From Lasiosphaeria ovina (lineage: Eukaryota; Ascomycota; Sordariomycetes; Sordariales; Lasiosphaeriaceae), in the NCBI GenBank assembly GCA_033439765.1, contig JAULSN010000001.1, forward strand, positions 1,612,001 through 1,676,000: a DNA stretch of 64,000 nt, written 5' to 3'. Below the pieces are notes generated by a model that searched no databases, was not told the origin of the DNA, and saw nothing but the letters and a program-made list of their open reading frames with translations. How positions within the stretch are numbered: position 1 is the stretch's first letter; every line of letters starts with the position of its first letter. The translations under genes and the position numbers were made by a program. Shown here one piece after another: positions 52,535-63,585 of this stretch.

Positions 52535-54755
52535 ATGTGGCTGCTCAACGCGCGCACGCGGCGGCTGAAGCTGTTCATGTCGGACACGCAGGTGCCGCGG
52601 TACGCCATCCTGTCGCACACATGGGGCGACGACGAGGTGTCGTTCAACGACTGGCGCACGCTCGGGCCCGAGGCCGTGGCCGAAAAGGACGGCTTCACTA
52701 AGATCGACTATTGCTGCAAGCAGGCCGTCGACGACGGGCTGTCGTGGGCATGGATCGACACGTGCGTTGATTTCTGCCATCTACTCCTGGCATGCTGGCT
52801 GACCAGACCCCAGCTGCTGTATCGACAAGACCAGCAGCGCCGAGCTGTCCGAGGCCATCAACTCCATGTTCAGGTGGTATAAGAATGCCTCGGCCTGCTA
52901 CGCCTACCTGTCTGACGTCGGCACCATCGCCTCCACGGACCGCGCCCGCATCGAGCGGCAGCTGGCGCAGAGCCGCTGGTTCACGCGCGGCTGGACGCTG
53001 CAAGAGCTACTAGCGCCGCAGAACCTGGTGCTACTCTCCAAAGACTGGATTCCCATCGGCACCAAGGCCGGGCTGCGCGACGTGCTGAGCTCCATCACGG
53101 GCATCGAGGACGAGTTCCTGTGCGGCGGCAGCCTCGACGAGGCCAGCGTGGCCAAGCGCATGTCGTGGGCGGCCACGCGGCAAACGTCGCGGGTCGAGGA
53201 TATGGCCTACTGCCTGATGGGTATCTTCGACATCAACATGCCGCTGCTCTACGGCGAGGGCATGAAGGCCTTCCGGCGGCTGCAGGAGGAGATAATGCGC
53301 AGCAATCCCCGCGATCACACCCTGTTCGCGTGGGGCAAGCTGGTGGCCAGGGCCAAGCGCCAGGTCGATGATTATGATCAGATACGGGGCCTACGGCCGA
53401 TCCCTTGGGACGCGGGTGAGGCGGCGGCGTCGCTGCGTGGGTTGCTGGCCGACTCGCCACGAGACTTTGAGTTCTCGCGCGACATTGTGCCCTGGAAGGC
53501 GACGCACGACAACTACTACTACTTCAACTCCAAAGCGCCCGAGACGCCGTCGTTCGTCGGGCCGGGCGTCCGGCTGCCGGTCCCCGTGTTTTGGTCCGAG
53601 AAGCCCGCCGCTTACTGCTGGGCGCGACCGCGGCTTGCGCAGGCGCGGCTCATGGCGTTTGCCGCGCTGCTCTGTGGCCACCGCGACGCCCATACGCCGA
53701 CCATCATGCTGCCCCTTTACGAGTGGTCGTACTCAATCTGGGGCCGCAGTGAAGAGATCATGGTTGACGACGACGTCTTCAACAAGATCAACTTTGGCCA
53801 GTTCATGTCGAGCATCCAGCGCACCATGTACGTCGAGGCCGAACGCCGCCACGACGCAAGGCCTGGCGATTTCATTGTGTCCTACCTAGGGCAGACACAG
53901 CAGTACTACCTCGACCAGACGACCGACTACCGCGTGCACGCCTTCCCCGGCTGCGTCCTCAAGCTGGGCCGCAACGTGACGGGCCGCGTGTTTGTCATCC
54001 GCTTCGGCGTGACCAAGTCCAAGTCGCTGCGGGCTTTCTCGCTGGCCTTTGCCCGCAAGGCTCCCCGCTTGTCGCATGCCGACGGCAACGGCAGCGAGTT
54101 CGGCCCCGTGGCCGTGTCGCTGATCACGTCGATGCTGCGCGACGTCAACAGCACGGGCGACAGCCTGTCCGGCGGCGGGCTCAACGACTCGTTCATGGAC
54201 GAGATGCTGTGGCACCACGCGCACAAGCCGATTCTGAACCTGCCGTCGCAGTACGAGCGCACGCTGGCGCTGCCGCAGGACACATGGACGCTGGACCGGC
54301 ACCCGTTCCCGCGGATCACGGTGCGCGTCACACGCGTGCCCATGGATGAGAACGCCGGGCCGAGCAACGACAGCAGCATCATCGACCACGTCGAGATCAT
54401 GATATACGACCGCCGCCCGCCCGCGGGAGCTTCGCGCCGGCCGTGGGTGGCCCAGCCCCAGCTACAGCCCCAGCCGCAACCACTGCCCCCGACGCCGTAC
54501 TACAACCGTGACAGCAACAGCTATGGGCGCGAGGAGAGCGGCTATGCGGGGGACGACGAGAGGCGTCTTGTGCCCAGGCTGCGCTCGCCGCCCGAGCATA
54601 CCTCGCCGCCGCCGCCGCCTTCGCAAACGTATCTGCCTGTTCCGCCTCCCCGCCGCGACCCGAGCCAGCCTGCGTCGGTCGATCTCATGGGCGCGCGCCG
54701 CTTGGTGCTGCCGGGAAATGTGGTTGTCTGGGATAGCGATAGCGAAATGGACTGA
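52535..54755 (+). CDS. HET-domain protein with proline-rich tail
   Basis: Two exons, 52535..52761 and 52814..54755; 722 aa. The 52-nt intron (GTGCGT, branch CTGAC, CCCAG) restores the conserved WIDTCCIDKTSSAELSEAINSM. HET motifs are YAILSHTWGDDEVSF (near residue 24), the WIDTCCIDKTS block, WYKNASACYAYLSDV, SRWFTRGWTLQELLAP (near 125) and MAYCLMGIFDINMPLLYGEG. The long C-terminal part is family-typical but unassigned and ends in a Pro/Gln/Tyr-rich stretch from about residue 600. Subfamily: the WGDDEVSF/vegetative-incompatibility type common in Sordariomycetes. Presumed role: allorecognition or cell-death control. Start context ccATGTGG. Intact. Confidence 0.88.
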
Positions 54756-57182
54756 TAGGTTGTGTTCTGTCTCATGTTTGACACACTTTACCGCATTTGG
54801 AGTGATTTCTTGTTCTTTTCTTGTGCATTGCAACACCACATTTTCTGGTCTTCTTTCTGCTGCGGACAAATGAAGACTGCAGCCCTGACGGGTCGGGTCT
54901 CGGACGGCAAACGGGCTCCCACTTTCCGCTGCACGGGCGCGGCACAGCATCAAGCCTCCTGATTCCTGCATATCTCCGCGCGGCTACTTCCGCAGCTGGA
55001 TTACGTTTTCCCTGGCTCAGAAGCAGCTGTGTACCAAGGATGGTGGAGGCGGTACGGAGTACGGAGTGCGGACGGGAAACTGATTGCTTGAAGGGGCACC
55101 GGTAATGCGTACCCATCGTTGTTAATATCAGTGCTGTCGATATGTGGCCGCAAATCGGACGAAAACAGTAGTCAGAGGCCATCCCTGTCGCCGATGTTTC
55201 CGGCACCTCAAAGTAGACACGCTACTCCTTATACCACCTTTGCACCAGCTAATATTGCCTGCGGTTGGCGATTGCGAGATGACGAGAGATCTGGCCAAGA
55301 CGCCACCGATATCATCGGAATCTGCTTCATCCCACGGCTTCCCTCCCAACCTGTCATCTGCGCGGCACAGAGGGACACCCCCACGTGTTGCTGGACGCGC
55401 CCAGGCCCTACGAACATGGGCCAGCGGCGAATAGGGAGCGCCATAGCAGCCAACAGGGCCAATAAATTATTATGTAGCAGCGTGAGATGGGTTGCCCGAG
55501 ATGCTGTTGGATGGCGGAGCCGAATAATCGCCGATTCCTTGCTCTGGTGGGTGCCTGCCGCTTGGACTTGCCATCCACAATGTAACGGTTTGCTGCGTGT
55601 GGTCACCTCGTCCTATCAGCGTCGGCGACGGCTTACGTGTCGGCAGTTGGCCGCTCTATCAAACTCGAGGACGATGCATCCCCATCTGCATCTGCAACCG
55701 GGTGACTATTGTCTCAGAATGGCTTTGTGCGGCACCGGAGAATATTCCTCGCGTCGCCTTAGCCCAGTTTTTTCTGGGAGGTAAGAGCCCCTAGGTGCTG
55801 CAGCTCAGACATTAGTCAGGTGTGTGATTGTGGGAAGAGGCGCTCCGGGGTTGGCAGGGGAGGCCTGACCAAAATAGCACAAACCATATCGTCGTGGGCA
55901 TGTCCTTGTTCCGAGGCTGCCGCGTGGCTGGCAGGGCGGACCGGGCACGATTGCAAAATGTGGCCTGCTCCGGGTCATTGGCCAGGATGCGCGCTGGGAT
56001 ACCATGGTCATAATCATAATAGTAGCCAACTACGAGCTATGAATTTCGTGATTCCGTATTAAGAGCCGCTTAGTAACCCAAGCCCAGGTCGCCTCATACC
56101 TTGGAGCTAGTCGAGATGCTTCGAAACAATAAACATAGGGCGGCTGACGCGGCGGATAGCGTTGCGGGAGGAGATATCGGACGGAAACACCCCCGCTCGG
56201 ACATGTTTCATTCAACGTCAATGGTATCGGCAGGGCCATCGGAGAAGGAGAATAATATTCCATCGGCAGCAGACCAATCCCACAGTCGACGGCAACGACA
56301 ATTGCTATCCACATAGAGCCATACGACAAAGACTGCAACCCAGGTTCAAGCCGTGGGATCGGCTTGGCGGATGCCCCGGCGCCCTGGTGCCCCTGGTTCG
56401 CAGGATCAAGGACAATTTTGCTGCTCCTTTAATGCTGCGTATCCAGGTTAACTGCCCCGACCGGGGGGGAATATTGATTTTGTTTCCTGGTAGCCGTCAG
56501 CATCAAGGACTTGCCGACATGGCACGGGGCGGGACGGGGTAGCAGCCACTGGTGTGTGGCACGAGACAGGTTCGCGCCTCCATGTCAGGCTGTGCGCTTT
56601 TACGACTCTAAAGCCGGTGCTAGACCCCGACGTAGACTCAGGGGCTAGAGGCCGAGGGGCTCCCCTATTGACCTGCCCAGCACTTGCATCGCCGCCGACT
56701 TGAGCCAATCTTCGACCATGCCGGCACACCCATGGGCATGAAGACATTGCGCGTCGTCGAGACTATTGAATGCACGGAGCAGAACATAGGAATGCTGTCG
56801 AGACCGAGTCTCCGAACGTCGAGGCCTCACCCCTGGAGTAGCATCGTCGACTGGGCAGTTGGGCTCGTTGTCTGCCCAGAAGCTGGGCTCATCGTCTGCT
56901 CGGAATGCGCCCATGATGTCGAGTCCGCGTCTGTGTCCACGTACTCTCAGAGATCATAAGAGATCATAGGGGTGAACTAGATGCCAAGTGAGCCGCTCGA
57001 GCCTCGAGCATGTCGAAATACAAATACGCCGACATAGCTCTGCTTCATGCTCTCATCTTCGTCGCCATCGCCATCGCCATCGCCATCGCCATCGCCTGCA
57101 TCTCAGCGCAGTTGACACCAACCTTTCTGCCCACCCCCTTTTGTGTTTAGCCCCTTAGCTCTTAGCCCTCAGCATCTCCAAC
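54756..57182. other. Large gene-free stretch before the laccase
   Basis: 2.4 kb with only short frames that lack domains. Near its right end is a CGCCAT hexamer repeat and then a CT-rich leader. It may hold a long regulatory region of the laccase gene; I see no specific binding sites that I can defend. Confidence 0.45.
57062..57096. repeat. Hexanucleotide repeat (CGCCAT)n, five to six units
   Basis: tcgccatcgccatcgccat... in the promoter zone of the laccase gene, about 90 bases before its start codon. Probably length-variable. Confidence 0.85.
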
Positions 57183-58956
57183 ATGAAGCCCTCGACCCTG
57201 ACGCTGCTCGCGGCTGCTGCGGGCTCGCATGGCCTGAGCATCCCGGCCTTCGACCTGCAGCCACGCCAGTCGTGCGACAACACGGCAACGTCGCGCAGCT
57301 GCTGGGGCGACTACTCCATCGACACCAACTACTACGACGAGACCCCCGACACGGGCAACACGGTCGAGTACTGGCTGTCGGTTGAGGAGGGTCTCTGCTC
57401 GCCCGACGGCTACCAGCGGACCTGCATGACCTTCAACGGCACCGTGCCCGGGCCGACCATTTTCGCCGACTGGGGTGACAACCTCATCATCCACGTCACA
57501 AACAACATGACGGTCAACGGCACGGCCATCCACTGGCACGGACTGCGGCAGCTCAACAGCACCCTGCATGACGGCGTGCCGGGGGTGTCGCAGTGCCCCA
57601 TCGCGCCGGGCGAGTCGTTCACGTACTCATTCCGTGTGACGCAATATGGCTCGACGTGGTACCACAGCCACTTCTCGCTGCAGTACGCCGAGGGGCTGTT
57701 CGGCGCGCTGACACTCAACGGACCGGCCACGGCCGACTACGACGAGGATCTTGGCACGTTGTTCCTGCAGGACTGGTCGCACATCGAGGCCTTCACACGG
57801 TGGGACTCCGCCAAACAGGGACCACCGCCCACCCTCGAGACGGGGCTCATCAACGGCACCAACACGTGGACGTGCGCCACGACCGATGACGCCAACTGCG
57901 TGGGCAGTGGTGCCAAGTTCGAAACCGTGTTCGAAGCCGGCAAGAAGTACCGGCTGCGGCTCATCAACGTGGCCGTCGAGGGCGTGTTCCAGTTCAGCAT
58001 CGACGGGCATAGCTTGACGGTTATCGGAACGGACCTGGTGCCTATCGTGCCGTACACGACCGACAGCGTGCAGATCACCATCGGGCAGCGCTACGACGTG
58101 ATCGTCGAGGCCAGCGCGGACGCGGACGACTACTGGCTGCGGGCTGGCTGGGTTTCGGCTTGCGCGACCAACTCCAACCCGGACGGCATGACGGGTATCG
58201 TGCGATACGATTCCAGCAGCACGGCAGACCCGACGTCGACCAGCAACGTGACTGCGTCGACCACGTGCTACGACGAGCCCCTCGCCAGCCTGGTGCCGCA
58301 CCTCGCCCTCGACGTTACCAACATCCCCACCATCACTACCGAGGACCTGAGCTTCACGGTTGACACGTACTTCAAGTGGACCATCAACACGACCAGCCTG
58401 CTGCTCGACTGGGCCAACCCGACCATGCTGCAGGTCGTCAACGGCGAGGATGTCTTCCCGACCGACTACAACGTCGTGGCCGTGCAGCCGGCGGGCTCGG
58501 CGGCCGAGTGGGCGGTGCTGGTGATTCAGGACCAGGCCGGCCTTGGGTGCGTCTCCTCTTTGCTTGCACATGAATAGAGCCCACACTAACATTCCTAGTC
58601 TCTCCCACCCGATCCACCTGCACGGGCACGACTTCTGGGTGCTCGCCCAGACGACGGGCGTATTCAACGGCTCGGTCGACAGCTTCAACACGGCGAACCC
58701 GCCGCGCCGCGACGTGGCGACGCTGCCGGGCAACGGCTACTTGGCGTTGGCGTTCCAGCTCGACAATCCCGGCGCCTGGCTGTGCCACTGCCACATTGCG
58801 TGGCACGCGAGCCAGGGGCTGTCGCTCGAGTTTGTTGAGAGCCAGGCTGACATTGTCCTGGCAGACGCCGACCAGACTGTGCTGAATGACACCTGTTCGG
58901 CGTGGAGCACCTGGGACGATACCGCGGTGTGGCCGCAGGACGACTCAGGAATTTAA
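57183..58956 (+). CDS. Laccase (ascomycete multicopper oxidase)
   Basis: Two exons, 57183..58546 and 58599..58956; 573 aa. The intron (GTGCGT, CTAAC, CCTAG) joins AGLG to LSHPIHLHGH. Signal peptide of about 18 residues, a short propeptide ending near QPRQ, then three cupredoxin domains. All copper sites are present: HWHG, WYHSHFS, HPIHLHGHDFW and HCHIAWH, with the type-1 Cys in HCHIAWH. The C-terminus DDSGI is the plug that closes the trinuclear site in ascomycete laccases (family knowledge). Many N-glycosylation sequons. It oxidises phenols with reduction of O2 to water, outside the cell; possible roles include lignin breakdown, pigment or detoxification. Convergent with the esterase gene at 59524. 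Confidence 0.92.
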
Positions 58957-59523
58957 AGCATGAGCAAGCATAGGTTGGCGAGAATTTGTTCTCGCCGAGA
59001 AGTAGATTGGCTGTCGGTTCTGTGGAAGTTACTGTTGGGACAGGGGCCGGCCAGGAGAGTGGTTGTTGTAGAATCGGTGGCCGCACTGTTTGCGTGTCTT
59101 CTTTGGTCCTGGCTTAGAGACTCTGATTGGTTGTTGGGTATCGGTCTATCAGATCGTAGTCGCTCGTTGTTTTCGCTTCTTTGGACATATTTATCGACTT
59201 TTGACACTTGTTTGCATGAATTCCAGACGCAACTTCCAGCTGATTTGAGACAACGTGGGGATCATATGACTCGATTCAAATGCGGGTGATAATTAAAGAA
59301 AGAAGGTTCTGGTCCATTGTCCATACATGGCCAAGTTATGCGCTAGGTTCTACTGGATTCAAAGAACCGGCAGCTTGTCATCATTGTATTTGCAAGGTGA
59401 AATCGGGTATCGTTCTGATTAATTCATGCTGCTCAATGTCAACTATTTACAGTGATTGCATCATGAACAGACAGTACACACCGGCAGTCATCAAATTGAT
59501 AGACCAACCTGACCCGCCACGGA
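58957..59523. other. Spacer between convergent laccase and esterase genes
   Basis: 3' flanks of both genes; no coding signal. Confidence 0.5.
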
Positions 59524-60648
59524 TTACAGGCATTGGGAGTACCAGCCATTGGAGTACTTGCAGGTCCAGGAACTCGCACATGTGGTGCATCCGGCAAAAC
59601 CATTGCCACCGCACTGCGCCCAGCGGGCAGCAGAGCAGCCTCCAGGGGCGGGAGTCGTAGTCGCCGCGGCCGACGTCGAGGTCTGGGCAGATGTCACGAG
59701 CGTGGCGGCGGTTGTGGTGGATGTGGCGGTCGTAACAGCCGTGCTAGTGGAGCTGGAGCCCGTGATACCGAACCACGCCATGTCCTGGTCGCCGTTGATG
59801 GGGATGTTGTGGGTGACGCCCGTGCCGTACACGCCGACCAGGTTCGGCCCGTACACGTATTTTGTCCACACCGCCGAGGGGTTCCCGGCGAGAGTCTGTT
59901 GGGGGGAACCATACGTGTACCCAAACACGCCGGCCCACTGCTTCAGCGTCTCATTGAAATTCTGGGGGTAGATGGTCGTGTCGGCCGAGCCGTGGTTGAT
60001 GAGCATCTTGGGGCGGGGGCCTGTATAGCCGGGATACATTCTCAGGGCCGTGCTGGTCCACTCGGCCTGGGTGTGGATCGAGGTTCCGGTCGCGCAGCTC
60101 GAGTTCCAGCCGTTGACGGTGCCCGTGTAGAAGCACCCGGCGGGGACGCCAGCGTAGACACTGGCGGCGGCGAACATGCCAGGGTAGGTGGCTGCGAGCA
60201 CGTTCGTCATCATGGCACCCGAGCTCGTCCCGGTCACAAAGACGCGGCTCGAGTCGGCCTTGTACTGGGCTATGGTCCATGTGACCATGTTGGCGATGCT
60301 GTTGCTGTTTGCGCCGCCGTCGTGGGTGAGACTGGCCGTCGACGACACATCCCAACAGGTACCACTGTAGGGCGACTCGGGGTAGATGACAATAAAGCCG
60401 TGTATGTCGGCAAGTCGGGCGTAGGGAGAGCCAGAGTAGTAGGCCTGAGCGGTGCCACTGCAGTAGTGGATGGCCACGACGATGGGCGGGTTGGCGGCAA
60501 GCTTGTCGGGGACGTAGATGAACATCTTTGCGCCCGATGTGTTGGGACCGAAGCTCGTCACCTGGGCCAGAGCGGCGCGCTTGACCATGCCGGCAGCGGC
60601 GAAGGAGGCGAGGGCCAGGAGGCCGGAAACCAGGGTTTGGAGTCTCAT
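59524..60648 (-). CDS. CE1-type acetylxylan/feruloyl esterase with CBM1
   Basis: Single exon on the minus strand, 374 aa. Signal peptide of about 19 residues, then the PHB-depolymerase-like alpha/beta hydrolase domain of carbohydrate-esterase family 1. It has [16 protein letters not shown], the nucleophile elbow GTSSGAM (GxSxG, Ser near residue 147), [13 protein letters not shown] near the Asp region and [16 protein letters not shown] Ser/Thr linker of about 40 residues follows, then a complete CBM1 cellulose-binding module ([15 protein letters not shown]...YSQCL). This plan is that of Axe1-type acetylxylan esterases. Secreted, plant-cell-wall directed. Start Met 60648 gives the signal peptide. 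Intact. Confidence 0.9.
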   Translation of the reverse strand: MRLQTLVSGLLALASFAAAGMVKRAALAQVTSFGPNTSGAKMFIYVPDKLAANPPIVVAIHYCSGTAQAYYSGSPYARLADIHGFIVIYPESPYSGTCWDVSSTASLTHDGGANSNSIANMVTWTIAQYKADSSRVFVTGTSSGAMMTNVLAATYPGMFAAASVYAGVPAGCFYTGTVNGWNSSCATGTSIHTQAEWTSTALRMYPGYTGPRPKMLINHGSADTTIYPQNFNETLKQWAGVFGYTYGSPQQTLAGNPSAVWTKYVYGPNLVGVYGTGVTHNIPINGDQDMAWFGITGSSSTSTAVTTATSTTTAATLVTSAQTSTSAAATTTPAPGGCSAARWAQCGGNGFAGCTTCASSWTCKYSNGWYSQCL

Positions 60649-61731
60649 GTTTGTGGCCGCTTGTCTTTGGTATGAGGATGCAATGACGACCTCGGGCTGG
60701 CGTGCTGGCTGGTTGTTTTTCCTGTCGTGCCATCTTCCTCTTATACGGTGCGGTACGGTACGCCAGACACGCCGGGTTCGTCTGTCATTGCACTGTCAGG
60801 CGTTCAGGCGTTCAGGCGTCGTATCCGCTCGGCGGCGGTCCACATGGCGGGCAACGGGCGAGCTAAGTGGGCCATGGCGAATGTGCAGCCTCCGGATGAA
60901 CCGTGACATCGCATCTGTGCCTCCTGCTCGGGATCGTTCCCGACGCAGCGGCGACTACGAGGCCCGCACCGGCTGTGTCGTGTCGAGACTCGAGACGCAT
61001 CGCTGTAATTTAGCGGTATTGCGAGTTTGCGAGTTGAGCTGTCGACCTGTCTAGCCAGACCCCAGGGAGAAATTCAAGTCTTGAGGAAAGAGCAGTGGCT
61101 CGATAGGTCACTGCACCATTGGATGTTTGGACGAAAGGCAATTGCGTCCAGTCTGGGATCAGCCGTGACTTCCCTTGCATTGGATTGGGTGCTACACTGT
61201 CTGAAAGCCTGAAAGCCTGAAAGCCCACTGAACCACAGGGCTCATGCCTCAGTTTAGCAAACTCTATCCATTCATCCGACCGTGGTGACCTCGAGTCCCT
61301 GAACGCAACATCATGGCCCGCAGACCTTGATCGACCAAGCAGTTGTCCGTCGCAACGCCGTCAGCCTCCCACTTTAAGCCTGCATTCGCTTCCGACTTGT
61401 CCTGCGCCGGGAACCGGGAACGTCTCGATCGCGGTAATGGCATGCTCCCCGCACTGCACTGCGGCCTTTTGCCTAAACACCTGGTCTTTCCGGGTGCCCA
61501 GCGATTGGAGGGTCAACTGCCTTGGTATTCGATGAGTAATGTCGGTTGCCATGTACAGATACTGCCCAGAGACTGCATTGCACGCTAAGAATGCAAGGTA
61601 CAAAGTACGGATATATGGATATGGAGTGGTATTATTGTCCAAAGGCGGTGGTCCTACCAACCCAAACATGCTAAATGCTCGAAACTACGAAAAATCGCCA
61701 TGATCTACTCAAACATGAATGCAGGCTTCTT
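60649..61731. other. Intergenic with two 8-bp triplications
   Basis: tcaggcgt three times at 60796..60819 and ctgaaagc three times at 61201..61224. No gene supported. Confidence 0.5.
60737..60750 (-). promoter_or_regulatory. TATA-like element of the esterase gene
   Basis: On the minus strand CACCGTATAAGAGG lies about 90 bases upstream of the start codon. Assignment rests on position only. Confidence 0.35.
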
Positions 61732-63585
61732 CTAAACCCGGGATTTTTTGGGCCCCTGGGCCTGATCGCTACCGCTACCGCTCCCGCTCCCAACGTCGAC
61801 TGTGCCCGCAGGCTCTCCCTTCTCCTCGTCAGTTGTGGCGCCACCCCTCGCCGCGGCATCCGCCTCGTTGGCTTCCCTCATGGCGGCCAGCCCCGTCTTG
61901 TGCTCCTCGTGCACCTTGCTCAACTTGCGAGACCCGACAAACAGAGAGACCAGCAGCCCGAGGCCAGCAAAGGCGACATACATGATGAACATGGTGCGCA
62001 AGCTCTCAAAGTAGGCGCCGCGCGCAATGTCGCGCTGGTGCTCGGGCAACTCGTTAACCAGGCCCACGCTCGACGCGGCGTTGCGGCCGGAAAGCAGATC
62101 GGCCGGGCCGGGTCCGAGCTGGGCGAGCAGCTCCGGGTACTGCTTCTGCATGCTGTTCTGAAAGACAACGCCGCCAACAACAATTGACACGGAAATGGCT
62201 AGCTGCCGCACAAACCCAAACGTGCCCGTCGCCGAGGCCATGTCGCGCGGCCCGACGGTGCTCTGCAGCGAGATGAGTGGGGCCTGGAAATTGGGTCCAA
62301 CGCCAACGCCAGCAACGATCTGGTACAGGATGATCTTGACCAGATTGGTCCGGGGCTCAAGGTCGACGAAGAGGCCAAACCCGAGCGTCATGGTCGCCAT
62401 GCCAAAGATGATGCACGGTAGATACTTGCCCGTCTTCTTGATGAAGATGCCAGTCCCTGCCGAGCACAGGGATAGCGCGAGCGCAAAGGGGAGCGCGTAT
62501 ACGCCCGACAGCAACGGCGACAGCCCGATGACGGCCTGGAAGTAGAGCGGGAGGTAATAACTACCAGAGACGAAGACGTAGCCGTGAACGGCGCAGACGA
62601 GGAGCGAGACGATGCTGCCGCGCGACCGGAAGAGACGCATCGGAATGACAGGAAACTTGGCCACCTTCATCTCGATGACGATAAACAGGGCGATGGTGAC
62701 AACTCCAAAAACGATCAAAGCTATGACGGTGACCGAGTCCCAGGGGTTCGTCACTCCGCCGAACTCGAGGCCGAGTAGGACCATCAGCGTCCCGCCGATG
62801 ACGGCAAGGGAGCCCAGCCAGTCGACGGCGGCAAGACCCTGGCGCATCGGCGTCCGCGGGTTGTGCAGCTTGAGCACAAAGACAAGGATGGCCATGCCGG
62901 CGCCGGAGATGGGCAGGTTGATGTAGAAACACCATCGCCACGTCACCTGGGACGTGAAGACGCCCCCGAGAACGGGGCCAATCGCGCCGGCAACGGCCCA
63001 GACCATACCCATGACGCCAAAAAAGACGCCGCGCAGCCGCATCGAGAACAGGTCGCTGATGCAGATGTTGACCAGGATGGTGATGCCGCCGCCGCCAATG
63101 CCCTGGAGGGCGCGCCCGCCAATCAGCATGCCGATGTTCCTGCTTATGGCGGAGATGAGCGAGCCGATCCAGAAGACGGCGACGGCAAGGATTATGATTG
63201 GTTTGCGGCCCCAAATGTCTGAGATCTTACCCCAGACCGGCGCGGCGGCGGCGCTGGTCAATGTGTAAGCCGAACCGATCCACGTGTATCCGCTCGTGCT
63301 GTTGAACTCCTGGGAGATGGTGGGTATGGCGACCGTCACGATGGTGACGTCGAGGGCGGCGAGGAAGAGGGCGCTCGCCAGCGCGCCGACGACCAGGGCC
63401 GTCTCGAGCTTGGTGCGCGTCTCCTCGGGCAGCGGCGCTGGTGCGGGCTTGCCCTCGGCCTCGGCCTGCGGCTCCTGCTTCAGCGCGGCCGGCTCCAAGC
63501 CTGCATCTGCGGCCTGGATCGTGCTGTCCGAGCTCATGTTGTGGGCAGCCGCCAGGCGGTCGGTGGACTTTTCGGTGTGGCCCAT
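61732..63585 (-). CDS. MFS transporter, DHA2-type 14-span drug:H+ antiporter
   Basis: Single exon on the minus strand, 617 aa. A cytoplasmic N-terminus of about 60 residues is followed by about 14 membrane segments, starting with LVVGALASALFLAALDVTIV. Signature motif A is GKISDIWGRKP (between spans 2 and 3); motif C is AGAIGPVLGG (span 5), typical of antiporters; motif D1-like is LDVTIVTVAIPTI. A hydrophilic Ala/Gly/Glu C-terminus of about 65 residues follows. These transporters export toxic compounds or fungal metabolites at the plasma membrane. No biosynthetic cluster is visible next to it, so the substrate is unknown. Start Met 63585; the next Met is 16 codons inside. Intact. Confidence 0.9.
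   Translation of the reverse strand: MGHTEKSTDRLAAAHNMSSDSTIQAADAGLEPAALKQEPQAEAEGKPAPAPLPEETRTKLETALVVGALASALFLAALDVTIVTVAIPTISQEFNSTSGYTWIGSAYTLTSAAAAPVWGKISDIWGRKPIIILAVAVFWIGSLISAISRNIGMLIGGRALQGIGGGGITILVNICISDLFSMRLRGVFFGVMGMVWAVAGAIGPVLGGVFTSQVTWRWCFYINLPISGAGMAILVFVLKLHNPRTPMRQGLAAVDWLGSLAVIGGTLMVLLGLEFGGVTNPWDSVTVIALIVFGVVTIALFIVIEMKVAKFPVIPMRLFRSRGSIVSLLVCAVHGYVFVSGSYYLPLYFQAVIGLSPLLSGVYALPFALALSLCSAGTGIFIKKTGKYLPCIIFGMATMTLGFGLFVDLEPRTNLVKIILYQIVAGVGVGPNFQAPLISLQSTVGPRDMASATGTFGFVRQLAISVSIVVGGVVFQNSMQKQYPELLAQLGPGPADLLSGRNAASSVGLVNELPEHQRDIARGAYFESLRTMFIMYVAFAGLGLLVSLFVGSRKLSKVHEEHKTGLAAMREANEADAAARGGATTDEEKGEPAGTVDVGSGSGSGSDQAQGPKKSRV

Noticed and set aside
56335..56365. tRNA B-box-like sequence (ggttcaagcc)
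   Set aside because: No matching A-box, acceptor stem or T-run at the right distances; same for similar matches at 391, 747 and 22852.
57627..58733. Minus-strand open frame of 368 codons
   Set aside because: Antisense shadow of the GC-rich laccase coding sequence, Arg/Gly/Val-rich, crosses the intron, no domain.
59533..60675. Plus-strand open frame of 380 codons
   Set aside because: Antisense shadow of the CE1-CBM1 esterase; no domain, Arg/Gly-rich composition.
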